A program made the translations under genes and the position numbers. 64,000 nt of DNA from Pinus tabuliformis. Taxonomy: Eukaryota > Streptophyta > Pinopsida > Pinales > Pinaceae. Positions 25,240 to 37,366 of this stretch are shown piece by piece. The stretch covers positions 820,609,503 through 820,673,502 of the forward strand of contig CM062819.1 of assembly GCA_031772625.1 (NCBI GenBank), in the 5' to 3' direction. Below the pieces are notes generated by a model that saw nothing but the letters and a program-made list of their open reading frames with translations, made no database searches and was not told where the DNA came from. How positions within the stretch are numbered: the first letter of the stretch is position 1; each line of letters opens with the position of its first letter.

Positions 25240-25440
25240 AGGAAGCTCTAACATCCAATATTCTCCAACAAAAACTAGAAGGAGGATTCAAACCCCTGGT
25301 TTTATCATATCCAACTCAAAGGGTGTGTCAATACCCTACTTTTACGAGCTTCAACTAGAAGGATGCTCCAACGCCATAGTTTTATTAGCTCCAACTGAAA
25401 GGATGCTCCAACACCTTGCAAGCTCCAACTTTCCCTAGCA
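25240..25440. repeat. Degenerate ~55-60 bp tandem units
   Basis: Imperfect repeats of agctccaactagaaggatgc and ctccaacacc words occur about four times. Confidence 0.5.
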
Positions 25441-26081
25441 CCACGCTACCATCCTGAAGTGTTCTCAGGCTCCAAACTAAAGGAGAATTCAATCTATTCC
25501 TTGCACCACCCAACCACCCTGAAAATAAAAGATAGAAAAATAAATGTGGGCCCTTGTACTAGGGAGAGTGACCCACTTACAATGATATAGAAATGAAACT
25601 TCATTGTTCTTTTTGTTGATATGTGCTCAAATCACAAGATGTATACATTGGAAATAAAATCAACAAATTCTATCAAGCTGTCATGGTGTTATCAATCCAG
25701 AGATGAAAAGTTTAGGACTGATTCTTAATTACTACTAAAGTTATGCTATTACTCTTATCTACAAACTTTTTTCACAACACTTCACTAACTATTTCAAATA
25801 TAGGTTGAAAATTTAACAATCATAAATGCTTTGGTTAATACCTTAGTTTTTATGAGAAAGTCAACATAAGTTTGTTGTTAAAAGTATGCCTTCTCTATCA
25901 CTATTTTCTTCAAAAAAATTTAAATGATCTATCCTTGAATATGCTCCTAATCTATCCTTCAATAACTTCTCAACAAGCCTTAAGAGGGGCCTTATACAGG
26001 TCTTTCCTTTTCCCTCAACACTGGCCAAAATCACCACTTACAATTGCTTCATAATGTACTGTGAAGCAACCCTTCAAATAA

Positions 26082-27665
26082 GTCTTAATTTGATTGCATA
26101 AACAAAACTCAAGATAGGCCCTTTTAGTAACTTTGGTTATGGCTTGAGCTCCTCCTTTGTTACAAAACTTGTTCCTAAAATGCCTCTAAACTTAACTTTA
26201 GATATTGCGGCCTAACTCAGTTTAAACATCATCATGATCAAACCTTGGGGCTCGGCCTACAAGAATATCTTAGTCCATAAACTTTGGCATGAATTCATTG
26301 TAACCCTAACCAAACCAAAAATTAAACCTTTCAAAACAACCTCAACTTCTCCTCGGGATGGATGAATCGTACTTAAAAAATTAGCTGAATTTTTTTCTTA
26401 GATAGTGCCTCTAAGCAGGGCAAAATATGCCTCAAATATGGTGCTAAAATAATGTCTCAAAAGGGAGTCAAATATGCCTCAAATTTCCCTAGAAGAGGTG
26501 CGAAAATAGCCTCATGGTAGGGTCGCAATAGGCCTCAAGAGGGAGTTGAAATTTCCACAGGAAGCCTCAACAATTGCTCAAAACAACGCTTTAGAATGAA
26601 CCTTAGAATAACCTCATTGTAACCTAATAATAGGGTCTAAATGCTCCAAATAAGGCCTCATATCAACCTTTCTTATTGATTAGATCATGCATGTCCAACC
26701 AACCCTATAACATGTTGAAAAAACACTAAAAACTCTATGTTTTGTTCTAGCAAGATGCACCAAGAAGATATGCCCATATATTCTCAGAAAACTCAGCCTT
26801 ACTCTTCCTAGTATGTGTGATTACACAAGCTTCTCAAAATCAAACAAATTGATAAATGTGAGCGTAATACGTCTTAAGTTGATTTCATAAAAAGAACTCA
26901 AGGTAGGCCCTTTTAGTTGCTTTGATTGTGGATTGACCTCCTCCTTTGTTGCAAAACTTGGTCCTAAAATGCCTCTAAACTTAGATTCAGATACTTCGGC
27001 CTAAATCAATTCAAATATCATCATGATCAAACCTTGGGGCTCGGCCTACAAGAATAGCTTAGTCCATAAATTTTGACATGAAGTCATTGTAACCCTAACC
27101 AGACCCAAAATTCAGCCTCTTGGAACAACCTCAAATTCTCCTCAGGATGGATGAAACACACTTAAAAAATTAACCAAAATTTTTTCTTAGATAATGACTC
27201 TAAATAGGCCAAAATATGACTCAAAGAGAGGACTAAAACCCTATCTCAAAAGGGAGTCAAAGATGCCTCAAACTTCCCTATAAGAGGTGAGAAAATAGTG
27301 TTAGGAGAAGGGTCGAAATAGGCCTCAGGAGGGAGCTGAAATTTCCACACATAGCCTCAAGAATGGCCCAAAATAGTGCCTTAGAATGAACCCTAGAATG
27401 GCCTCAGTGTAACCTCATAATAGGGCCAAAATTATTCAAGGAAGGCCTTAGATCGACCTTTCTTCTTGACTAGATCTTGCATGTCCAACTAGGTCTATAA
27501 CATGTCGAACACCACTCAAAAATCTATGTTTTGTTCTAGCAAGATGCCAAGAAAAGATAAACAAATATGTCCATATATCCTTAGAAAACTCATCCTTACT
27601 CTCCCTGATATGTGTGCCTACACATGCCTCTCAAAATCAAACAAATTCATAAATGTGAGCATGAG
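26082..27665. repeat. 789-bp tandem duplication
   Basis: 26082-26870 and 26871-27665 align along their length (aaaccttggggctcggccta, and tagatcatgcatgtccaac or its variant occur once in each) with clear divergence of roughly a tenth. It lies inside the long LTR; the 3' LTR remnant matches the outer unit. Confidence 0.8.
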
Positions 27666-28522
27666 AAAAATGATACCACATGGAGGAGAACCGAGCCCTT
27701 AATCTATACTTGAAGGAGGGGGCTAGATGAGGGCCTACTAACCCTTAAACCAATGGCAGCTAACCTCAATAAATCCAATCTTTGTAGGCCAACTTGACCT
27801 TCAAGCAAAGATGAACTCACCCTTTAAAAGATCCAACCTTAAAACTTCCTTTTAAGCTAAATTCTCAATAAAAATTTCTACTTATGAAGGGCCAACTTGC
27901 TCAACATAAGGCTCACACAAATTAATCTATATTTTCTTCCAATTTGACCAATCATAAAGTTGTCTTTAACATCTCATTTGGGGCATCTTGACCAAGCTAT
28001 TGGGGCTCCAACTTTGACAAGGCATATCTCCTCAACCATGAGGATTTATGTGGCGTGCCACCTACCATTAAAAACTGCTTGACGAGTATTATCAATTGAT
28101 GATGCTTTAGTGTGTAAATTCATTGTCCTTCCCATCTATTTACTTCAACAAATTTGAGGTTTCATCTAGTTTTTTCTTGCATTGACATCAATGGCAACCA
28201 ATTTCCAGTAAAGGAACTCCTTGATGTGAAGGTCACTAGTTTGAAACTCCATGGGAAAAAATCTATCCATGTTAAGCGCTGGTGTGGCCAAGGTTGGGTG
28301 GGATCCCCAGGTGATTTTGAAGGCTTAGATGCCATTGGCTCACAGTTTTTCAGGCCAAAGGTTAAGCATGCAGTGATCTCAGGAATCACATAACTTAGCC
28401 AAAAGAAATGTTGAGTTGAAATATAAAAAATATTATTTATAATTAAGATAATGGTTCTTTTTTATACAATGATTTAAAAACTTAATTAGAGATATACAAT
28501 TTAATAAGATTTTATAATTTTA

Positions 28523-28527
<5 letters not shown>

Positions 28528-28573
<46 letters not shown>
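28528..28573. repeat. (TA)n microsatellite
   Basis: About 23 uninterrupted TA units. Confidence 0.97.
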
Positions 28574-28577
<4 letters not shown>

Positions 28578-29778
28578 CCCACATGCTTTTAATATTTTAT
28601 TAATATATTAAAGATTGAAATAAATACATTTAAAAAACAAATATATTCATATATTTATTAATATTTTCTTAAATCATCCTAGATTATCTTAACTTCGGAT
28701 CTACCAATGGTCCAAAGGGGTCAAATCTCTTGAGATGAAAACATCATTTAGAGTGAAGATAAATTTGATCTCTCATTCTACAACCCAGTATGATGTGTAA
28801 CCCTATGCATCCATCATAAAGTTAAAATTCTGTCATGTCCCCCAAAATAATTTTTTTTTAATCTAAAAAAATAAAAATAAATAAATAACCATACAAAACA
28901 TTTAAATAATGTTTTCTCATTAAAAAAAATTGCAAGTGAAGGAATTGGATCCCTCTCAGCTCATTTTAGATCCATATTTAAGATGGATATATGTTGGTTA
29001 AATATTAATTTTCACTTGGATAAAATTTACCTCACATAAAAACATTTAAACTGTGATACCAATTTACATAATTTATATATTAATTTTCACTTGGACAAAA
29101 TTCACCTCACACAATTTTTTTTTAAATAGAATATCAATTTACATAATTTATATATGAGACACTTATTAATTTATACTTATAAATTTTACCTCCCACAAAA
29201 ACATTTAAACTATCATATCAATTTACTAAATTTATATATTTGAAATACTAATTATTTTTTACATTGATAAAATTTAGCTCATACAAACATGTTTTAACTC
29301 TGATGTGGATTTATGTAATTTTTGTAGACAACATTTTAGTTTTGTAAGTATTCAAATTTCATGCAATGTTTCATATGAAATAAGAGTTGAGTATGTTTAC
29401 TTAGTTTCACCTTTTGGAAAATAATATTATATGATTTTTCAAATTACAAATAAAATTTAATCTAATATTTTTCTGTAGGAATAAGGTGTTGGTAAGTTTT
29501 ATAGTTGGGTGAGTTTATTGTCTTAATGTGAGTTGACTGTGTTTATTTAGTTTCAATTTTGGCAAATAATACTATCTTATTTTCCGCGTTATAAATAAAA
29601 TCTAATCTAATATTTTTTTTAGGAATGAGGTGTTGGTAAGTTTCATAGTTGGGTGAGTTTGTTGTCTCAATATTTCATCACTATAGGTTATAGATTATAT
29701 AGTTCGAGAATTTTTGAAAAACAAACATATCTTAATTGAAGATTTTGATCCTCCTTTACTAAAAAAAATTATACTCTT

Positions 29779-30098
29779 TTAGTTTTTTTGAATTTTGTCC
29801 ATGTTTTATTTACTTTTGTAATCGATAATATTATTGTTTATATGTGTTTTTCGTTAAAAAATTTAATTGAGCCAACCTATTCATTATTATTCTTTATTTT
29901 TCATTAATTAACCAACATATATTTTTTAATTTTTCCTTTTAGTTTTTTTGAATTTTGTCCATGCTTTATTTACTTTTGTAATCGATAATATTATTGTTTA
30001 TATGTGTTTTTTTGTTAAAAAATTTAATTGAGCCAACCAATTTATTATTATTCTTTATTTTTCATTAATTAACCAACATATATTTTTAAAATTTGCTT
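29779..30098. repeat. 160-bp tandem duplication
   Basis: The segment starting agtttttttgaattttgtcc at 29781 recurs at 29941, and both units continue through aattgagccaacc and attaaccaacatata. They are nearly identical, so this is recent. Confidence 0.9.
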
Positions 30099-31689
30099 AA
30101 CATAATATTATGTGACAACATCTCTCATATACTGGATTGTAGAGTACTTGATATAATAATTAATTAAAAACTAATTAATAATATATTATATTAAACTATG
30201 GAAAAAAAAATCATTATTTTAATTATTATTTTTATCCTATTAAAAAATTCTAATAAATTAATAATATTTTTTATTAAAACTTTATAAATTTATAAAACTT
30301 ATTCAATAAATTATTTTTTATATTATTAAATAATTTAAATACTCACTTTATTTCTCGCTCCATTTTATCTCTTCGTCCATCTTTCATACCGTTTTGTAGT
30401 TTTGAGATATCCAATGAGGAGACATAGAAAAACATTTATAGCTTTCCATAATTTACACTTTTTAGAGCACTAACCATCTTTCGGATTCCTCATTATGCTT
30501 ATCTTTTAGCTTGCATACTCATTTCAAACGTTTTTCCAATAAGATGAAATATAGATATTCTTTGGGTCAAGGGATGGTTTACTTCGTGTCATTGCTTGGT
30601 ATTCAATATTCATGGTCATAATTAGTTTTTATATTTATTTCAAAATTTATTTTAATAAAGTTGTATATCTTTTTAATTTAATTATTGAATTTTAAAAGGT
30701 ATGGATTAACTACTATATTTAAATAAGAGTTATATGGTAGATATTTTCGCTTAGTTTAAGTATAATTAAATTTGAGTAAAAACAATGAAGACATACATGA
30801 ATGGATGAACAAAGTGTTCTTCAACATATAGTATCGGTAATGGCCTCGAACTTATATAGTATGTAGACGTTGGAATAAATCAACACTAAATATAGTTTAA
30901 AGACAAATGGACAATACAACCATAAATCTTACTTACCAACTTCCCTGACAATATTTCATTTATTTAGACGAATATAAAGAGTATGTTGTTTCTTAGACAA
31001 CTTTGAAAAATATGTTGTGATGTCAACAACCTTCAAAGTCTTTAACAAGCAAACAAGCCAATAAAGTGTACTATGAGAGTAAAGATTTGAACGTGTCTCA
31101 AATATTTATGGCAAAGTAATAGCATATTATGAGTTCTTTCTATTTAAATGATACATTTATAAATTTTATATATATATATAGATAGAGGAGGAATGACCTG
31201 TTATAGAGTTTTGTGAATCCAACATTTCGGACTACCAAGTGAGTCCATCATCAGGGGATGCGTCAATAGATATTCTCTGGATCTTAATGATGTATCCAGG
31301 AGCTAGATTTAGGTTATATATATAGGATATTAAAGAAAAGATATAAGAAAATAGGTCCACTATTATTTTACTAGTTTTTCATTTATTTATTTAATTAATT
31401 AATTAAATTTATTTTTTTAATAAATTAGCTAATTAATAGGTGTAAAAAGTTTTATACTATAACCTTAAAAAAAATAAAAATAACTAAAAAAAGTAAATGT
31501 ATTTAGATAGAGAATTTAACTTTTTTAAATAAAAAAAAAATATATGAGATTTTTTCAAAATACTTTTTAAAATTAAAAATTCAAACCAGTAACCAGGTAA
31601 TTCAAATTCGTCATGTTGTATTTAAGTGATTGATAAGTAATTCAAATTCTTGTTGTATTTAGGTGGTTGATAAGTCACCGCATTAATGA

Positions 31690-31830
31690 TACAATTATAA
31701 TTTAATGGGTATATGGTGATTGGGTGCTCTATTAAGGCACTCCTTGATGTGAAGTCACTAGTTCAATTATGACCCCCAATCAGTGTGATACATTGGGCAT
31801 GATGAAGATGTAGTCCCACCAAACTTACAA
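31690..31830 (+). mobile_element. Possible decayed tRNA-derived SINE
   Basis: The stretch ggcactccttgatgtgaag with tcactagttcaattatgacc resembles the box B region of plant tRNA-derived SINEs. A similar ctccttgatgtgaaggtcac tract occurs near 28213. Box A is weak and no target duplication was found. Confidence 0.3.
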
Positions 31831-32069
31831 AAAAAAGTTTCAATGTGGCTCCATTAATAATTCCTTTCCAAATAAAAAAATAAAAAAATAAATAAAATAA
31901 ATTACACTCGCTAGACAACATTAGACAACATTAGCACGGTATCTACCCTATGACCCATTGATAATTCCACTACACTTTTGACTTGGGCCTTGGTAAAGAC
32001 TCTTCCCTCTACATGTGGCTAAAGGGACTTTCGCCTTGTTTTACGAAGCTCGAAGCATATTTCTCTATT

Positions 32070-32238
32070 AAATTAAATGATGTATTTTTTTTTTTCAGTG
32101 GAGGGAAGAGCATCCCCGTTGAAGAAGCAACATTTACATATAATCGCGGAAGCGAGTAGATACAACAGCCGAAGCTGCGAAGTGAAATTAGGAACGGAGC
32201 CAGAGTCACATCCTTCACATTTTCCAAGATAGTACAAA
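32070..32238 (-). mobile_element. tRNA-derived SINE, 3' part (with target duplication and A tail)
   Basis: On the minus strand the SINE body ends in a poly-A tail (plus-strand T run near 32086-32095), followed by the 18-bp target duplication aaattaaatgatgtattt (32070-32087). The same 18 bp recur at 37349-37366 next to the SINE head. The body is split by the LTR element at 32239-37208. Confidence 0.82.
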
Positions 32239-32544
32239 TTTTAAACACACATGGAAAACATAGAATAGAAAAGATAAATCAATGAGTACATTTTTTATTA
32301 ACATCATATATACATTTATAATACAATATGTGACTCTTGGGTTTCAGATCCCAAGGTCTCTTGGACTGCTTTTGTCCATTCGACTTCCACACTAACCCAT
32401 TAGGATTAGGTGTCCAACATTCCTCCCCTTAATCCGAAGGGTTATGTATGAGTCCAAGAAGAGAGCTGTAATACAAAATGTGCAAAAAATGCATGGCAGC
32501 ACTAGGCTGAATGTGCTCTATGAAATGTTGGTAAAAAAGGGCGG

Positions 32545-32868
32545 TGGTTTAAGGATGACCACCAACACTGGAACGCTTAGTGCAGTTCCTGGAACTCTTC
32601 CAAAACTGGCAAGAAGCTGGAGTCTTCTGCTAGAGGAAGTGTTCTTAATCTGTGATGGTTTAAGGATGACCAACAACTCTGGAATGCTTAATTCAATTCC
32701 TGGAACTCTTCCAAAACTGGCAAGAAGCTGGAGTCTTCTGCTAGAGGAAGTGTTCTTAATCTGTGATGGTTTAAGGATGACCAACAACTCTACGATTCCT
32801 GGAACTCTTCCAAAACTGGCAAGAAGCTGGAGTCTTCTGCTAGAGGAAGTGTCCCAGATTGCCAACTG
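32545..32868. repeat. Three ~112-bp tandem repeats
   Basis: Units start with ggtttaaggatgacc at 32545, 32657 and 32768; the third is slightly shorter. Each ends in ggagtcttctgctagaggaag. They lie between the gag ORF and the 3' LTR. A plus-strand open frame through them is a by-product of the repeat length. Confidence 0.92.
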
Positions 32869-32911
32869 AAGGCATGTTCAGGCATCTTTGTCTCTGGCTA
32901 CAACTCTGAAA

Positions 32912-33859
32912 CTAGTGTGGCAGGTTGTGGCTCAGGCTCGCTTGATGTGACTTTGAAGCTTGTAGATGACCATCATTTCCCCCCCTGTCAGATACAAGGT
33001 AAGATGATGGAGAAAACTCAACTGCAAGACTGTTCAATATTCTGGAACAAGTTCTGACATGTGTTTGGAATATCTTCTTGGCTGTTGATGCCCATTGCCA
33101 AGAAGCGATCCATCCAAGATGAATCTTTGTTCTTGCAGGACGTTTGTTTCTGAAGCATCTGTGTGAAGAATGATTGGTTTTATGACAGTGCTTACATGGA
33201 TGAAGATCAAAACAATGATCTTTCAAATGGCCAACTCGGTCACAGTGTTGGCATTTTACAATCTGCTGTTGTTGTTGTTGTTGTCGTTGTTGCTGTGGAA
33301 GAGGGGCAGAATCTGGAACAGTTGGAGGTGAATTGTCATGAGGAGTAGGTGAACTGTCATGAATAAATCCGGCACTCTGAAATTGAATGGGCTTGGCGTA
33401 GTTTGGAATATGAAAGGACAAGTCCTTGTCATATCCAAGACCAGTTCTGTGCTTGTTGTGGACAAGCTGTTCCCAAGGTCTGATGATGGGCTTGGGAAGT
33501 GCAGATTGAGTTTCTGCATCTGCATGTACAACTGCTGCTTTATTGGATTCTGGATCTGATTCAACCTCAATCTTACTAATTTCACCACTTGCTGGTTTAA
33601 CCTTGAACAACATATTGTTTTGAGCAGAAAACAATTTGGAATGACAAATCTGTTGAAGCTCATCTTGCTGGAACTGAGATTCTAGTTGCAAAAAATCAAT
33701 CTTTTCTTGTGCATCATGCAGGCAGGTCTGAATGTCACAAACAGTGTCTTTGCTAACATTTACCTTCCCACCAATAGTGGAGTGTATTAGTGTATTCAGT
33801 AACTCTAATACATCATCAAATCTAGCCATTGTCTCAACAAAGAAATGAACACTCAACAA
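32912..33859 (-). CDS. Gag-like protein with two zinc knuckles
   Basis: The open frame gives 315 residues from the first Met, or 305 from the likelier start MARFDDVLELL at residue 11. Residues ~40-75 are helical and charged. A GLGY-containing block at ~138-160 resembles the end of a G-patch. A Pro- and Gln-rich linker with a Gln run lies at ~175-200. Two CCHC knuckles follow: C203-X2-C206-X4-H211-X4-C216 and C222-X2-C225-X4-H230-X4-C235. The second is preceded by DLHPC, a word shared with the other gag-like proteins here. It probably binds element RNA. No protease, integrase or reverse transcriptase follows, so the element depends on partners. Confidence 0.7.
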   Translation of the reverse strand: MLSVHFFVETMARFDDVLELLNTLIHSTIGGKVNVSKDTVCDIQTCLHDAQEKIDFLQLESQFQQDELQQICHSKLFSAQNNMLFKVKPASGEISKIEVESDPESNKAAVVHADAETQSALPKPIIRPWEQLVHNKHRTGLGYDKDLSFHIPNYAKPIQFQSAGFIHDSSPTPHDNSPPTVPDSAPLPQQQRQQQQQQQIVKCQHCDRVGHLKDHCFDLHPCKHCHKTNHSSHRCFRNKRPARTKIHLGWIASWQWASTAKKIFQTHVRTCSRILNSLAVEFSPSSYLVSDRGGNDGHLQASKSHQASLSHNLPH

Positions 33860-36800
33860 TCCTAGTGGAGACTATAGCAAGTCTAGACAAACCCCAGTTA
33901 TTGAAGATTTCAAAAGTTAAGAATATCAGTTTGAAAAATACATTGTCCAATACCAGACTTTCAAAGATTCTGTTCTTTAAATTCTGTAGAAATTTCACAT
34001 CTGACTAGACTTTATAGAGCTTGCCTCTATATCCCTTCTGGAAGCTCAGGAATTCAAAAAGAATAAAAAATCCGCGAATACCAGCAATGGAGACACGGCT
34101 CAAACTCCACGAATATACACAAGGGTATCTCGACCTTTTCCTTCAATAATAAATCCAAGAATCTCAACCTCTTTTTTATTGGAAATGACCCCAATGATGT
34201 AAAAAACTTCAGCAGGGCTTTATTATGTATTCTGCCCTCAAAATGCAGAGATTCCAGCTAGGAATTTAGCCAATCACTAACAGATTTGTGTCCAGCAAGA
34301 ATGAGAGGCTCAAAGTCCTTCCAACACAGATACAATAGATATGTTTCACCCTTAAAATGCTCAGGTATACCAAGATACGCTTTGTATGGATGCACAACTA
34401 AATGACTTCTTTCTTCTTTGAAATTCAAACTTCAACTACAGGAATGGATTACATATACCTCTGATATATCAACTCTAATAATAACAGAGATCTGAAGTAG
34501 AATATACCAGCAAATTTTAGGAAGAACAGTGGCTGTAGATAAGTGTTATAACATCAAAGAAGCTCCATCATTACAGAGAAACCACCACAGTGATAATATA
34601 TGCAACGTATTCAGCTCCAAGACAGAGAAATAAATATGGAGTGTCTTCAATATATTCACAGCCACACATCCAATGAGATGAGGAAGTTTGAGACATCACT
34701 TCCAATAGTCTATACTCATTAAGATTTCAAGCACAGGTACAATGATATGCTGCTCAACTGAAACAACCACAGAAAATACAAGTTTGTAGCCTTGGGGCTA
34801 GATCATTCTTTATGGAAGTCACTGTAGAAAATACAAAGTTGGCCTATGCAGGTCACGAACCAACTTTAGAAAGATTGCTTTAGGCCTGGAACCAACTGTC
34901 CTCTCAAATTAAAGCCACAGGACTGAAACAAAGTTTCTGAAAATGAACAGGCAAGAACTCCTCGACTTCAATCACCAAAATCATTTAACCAATTCAACTT
35001 GGCATCTCTAAAAGAGTCTGCTACAACAAAGATAATATGGACTTGTGCAAAATACAAAGCATTCGACTTTCCAACAGTAATTTATCAACCACCAAAGTAT
35101 GCACTCGGCCTTTCTAATGGAGGAAATATATATTTTGCCAAAAATGTGGTGCGGTAAACAGTGTATGAATTTCAAAACCCAAACACGAGTCAGTTGATGG
35201 TTTCAAGCTCAATATATGTCTCAACAATATTTGTCCCAATATTTTTAAAGAAGAAACTTCACGGGCTCTAAGAACATTTAGCGGTATTTAACAAACAATT
35301 TGTCTATTCCATCTTACTGGTGAATACCTGTGAGAACTAAATTAGAAAAGACTCTCTCCATCCCTGGTGACAAATTCCTTTGAGCACTGCACTTACAATA
35401 TATCATAGACTCCTCCCTTAACGCACGGAAAAAAAACACTGCGTTAGATCATAAACTGCGTGCTAGTGGAAGATGGAACAATAAACTAAAGAACCATCAC
35501 ATTTAACCACATCACAGGTGAAGGCATCTGCATGACATTATATGGCTCGATAATGAGAAACCCTTTTTGGTCTTGTTGGCACTACTCCAGCAATTGCAAA
35601 TAACCAGAGAATAACAACCGTCAGTATCTTGTTTCTGAAATGGATCACTGAAACCGAGAAAATGGATCTCGTAAATAAGACCGAGACCCATGTCTAGACT
35701 CTAAATCATTTAGAGAGACCTTCAATCAACCTTGCAGCAACTGTAAAATATCAATGCGAAAATCCCCAACCCTGGCCGCGATTCTAGAAAATGCAACAGA
35801 GGGATTTCAATTCCAGTGCTCGTGCAACACACAATGAAGAAGTAAGTGGGTGGTGGAAAGTGCAAGAGTTGACGATTGAAACCCTCGAAGCACAAACCTC
35901 GAACGCTATAGCACGATAACCATGTAGTGGAACCAAACAAAGAGCAAGAAGAGAGTCACTGTCTTATATTTCAACTGTGAAAGAAGCAGGAATAGGAAAT
36001 GGTAGAGACAGAACAGAGTTCTGTGCCCGAATTTCACAATCGAAAAATTAATCGACAAACTGGAACTATTACGCAGCGACGAGCCATTGGCTAGACGTTT
36101 GGATAGTTGTAAGGCCACGATCAATCCACTCTCATGTCAACATTACCCACTTATGGAAGATGAAAAATCCAATATTGCTGAGTCGGTCTCACGTTTAAAG
36201 ATCTTCCTGATTGATGGCCAAGTGTCGCGTGAACCAGCATCAAGGATGTGCAGATGCAACTGTTCAGCAAGCATCAACGCCTGAAAGTTTTAACCAACGG
36301 ATGCATAATAGCAGACAAATGCGTTATGGCAGAGTTTGGCATAGGGGCAGCGTACCAAAACAGCGTTCAATGCATGGCACAGTGCTTCCAGAATCTTACT
36401 ACAGTCCAGATGGTCAAATTGCAGGTTGTCCAGCTGATCTCAAGGGCATTCTACTCAGCGATTCAGAGGATTCTCCAGGCCAGCGCTAAAAATACCATGG
36501 ACAGCGTTTCTTTTATGAACCGTTTATGAACAGTCAGGAGCCAGAGAGCGCAGGTAATGGCAGACACTAAAAAATTATGCAGAATTTATGTGACTGACAG
36601 ACAGCGTTCAAAAATTATGAAATGTATGGATTCTAAACGTATTCAGATGAATAGGGCGTAGGTCTTATAAATAGAATACGGCAGAATGCAGGTAATGTCA
36701 GACATAGAATCTTAAAATAGCCAGAGACCTGCGGATTTCAGAGGTCAGGAATGTCGGGATGGCAGAGCCAGCGCGCCAGGGCTTTTAATGCACACATTGT

Positions 36801-37015
36801 TGTATTCATTCAAACGCACCGAAAATTGTACATATGCCAGCACAAATATATATAACGAATTCAACACCAGCACATAAATTAATCAACCAGCAATATCACC
36901 AAGAGTTCACGACCCACATAACATTAATGGTCAATGCATAGGTCAGGTGAGAGAAACACAACAAAAGGCCACAAGCAAACAGTGACTCAAATATGAGCAG
37001 GGCCAGAATTCGCCT
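33860..37015. other. Long leader of the gag-only LTR element
   Basis: About 3.1 kb lie between the primer site and gag. I found no family similarity on either strand. The longest open frames are below 100 codons and not conserved with anything here. It may include captured host sequence that I cannot identify. Confidence 0.5.
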
Positions 37016-37208
37016 GCTCTGATACCATGTTAAACACACATGGAAAACATAGAATAGAAAAGATAAATCAGTGAGTACATTTTTTATTAACATCAGATAT
37101 ACATTTATAGTACAATATGTGACTCTTAGGTTTTAGATCCCAAGGTCTCTTGGACTGCTTTTGTCCATTCGACTTCCACACTAACCCATTAGGATTAGGT
37201 GTCCAACA

Positions 37209-37366
37209 ACAAATATCTGCCACAGTAGAACAAGTAACAACAACATTATGTTGCAGGAACAGCCGAAATCATGCATCGAGGGGAATAGAACCCGGGTGGG
37301 GAGGCGGCAAGCCGACCGTCCCAACCGCGGGGCTATAAGCCCAGGTGAAAATTAAATGATGTATTT
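37209..37366 (-). mobile_element. tRNA-derived SINE, 5' head
   Basis: Reading the minus strand from 37348, the head contains a box A-like TAGCCCCGCGGTTGG and a box B-like GGTTCTATTCC, the two parts of a tRNA-type pol III promoter. The 18-bp target duplication lies at 37349-37366. Together with 32088-32238 the SINE is about 285 bp, a normal length. The first five bases here (ACAAA, 37209-37213) are the second copy of the LTR element's own target duplication. Confidence 0.8.

Larger units (their letters stand above)
16355..28202 (-). mobile_element. Long-LTR copia-type element, minus strand, split by another copia element
   Basis: The right (5') LTR spans about 25004-28202, and the left (3') LTR remnant about 16355-17217 matches 27335-28202. 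The gag region reads leftward from 24935 to a CCHC-like knuckle (CYICHNYGHIARDS) near 18015-18060. A purine tract CAAAGGGGGAGA (minus strand, about 17230-17241) lies before the left LTR, and a degenerate primer site (plus strand GCTTTGATATGA, 24990-25001) abuts the right LTR. The long LTR and the purine tract recall SIRE/Maximus copia elements (inference). The plus-strand copia element at 18201-24004 sits inside its gag. It is heavily broken and old. Confidence 0.62.
25004..28202 (-). repeat. 5' LTR of the long-LTR copia element
   Basis: The inner edge TGTTGGAAATATTTG (plus strand) abuts the degenerate primer site. The outer edge near 28202 matches the outer edge of the left LTR remnant at 17217. 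Its ~3.2 kb length includes a 789-bp tandem duplication (26082-27665), a short degenerate array (25240-25440) and an odd G-rich run near 25020. Confidence 0.55.
28203..32069. other. AT-rich DNA with several local repeats, no gene
   Basis: There is no convincing coding sequence. It contains a TA microsatellite (28528-28573), degenerate ~76-85 bp units (about 28998-29290), a ~150-bp duplication (about 29389-29690), a 160-bp tandem duplication (about 29779-30098) and a possible decayed SINE (about 31690-31830). Confidence 0.7.
32239..37208 (-). mobile_element. Gag-only LTR retrotransposon with short LTRs, minus strand
   Basis: The LTRs are 181 bp each (32239-32419 and 37028-37208), differ at about six positions (~3 percent), and are flanked by the 5-bp duplication ACAAA (32234-32238 and 37209-37213). 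The plus-strand primer-site complement GCTCTGATACCA (37016-37027) abuts the right LTR, fixing the minus orientation. The purine tract AAGGGGAGGAA precedes the left LTR. There is one gag-like ORF (32912-33859) and no pol. About 3.1 kb between the gag start and the 5' LTR is a long leader without recognised coding. It looks structurally whole but non-autonomous. Confidence 0.93.

Noticed and set aside
28154-28393. 79-residue frame with a Trp-rich segment
   Set aside because: I recognise no family. It overlaps a SINE-like box B tract and the LTR edge, and similar length frames occur by chance.
31223-31255. Minus-strand CTGATGA, a GGACT/AGTCC stem and GAAA, resembling a hammerhead ribozyme core
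   Set aside because: There is an extra base between CTGATGA and the stem. I could not pair stems I and III or place a NUH cleavage site, so a self-cleaving RNA is not supported.
32444-32869. Plus-strand frame with a 37-residue repeat
   Set aside because: It follows from the 111/112-bp DNA repeats of a minus-strand element and has no independent support.
33256-33300. GTT/CAA microsatellite as a regulatory repeat
   Set aside because: It is the coding Gln run of the minus-strand gag-like protein.
37255-37345. A stand-alone tRNA gene
   Set aside because: Boxes A and B are present but the cloverleaf is poor. The 18-bp target duplication and A tail identify it as a SINE head.
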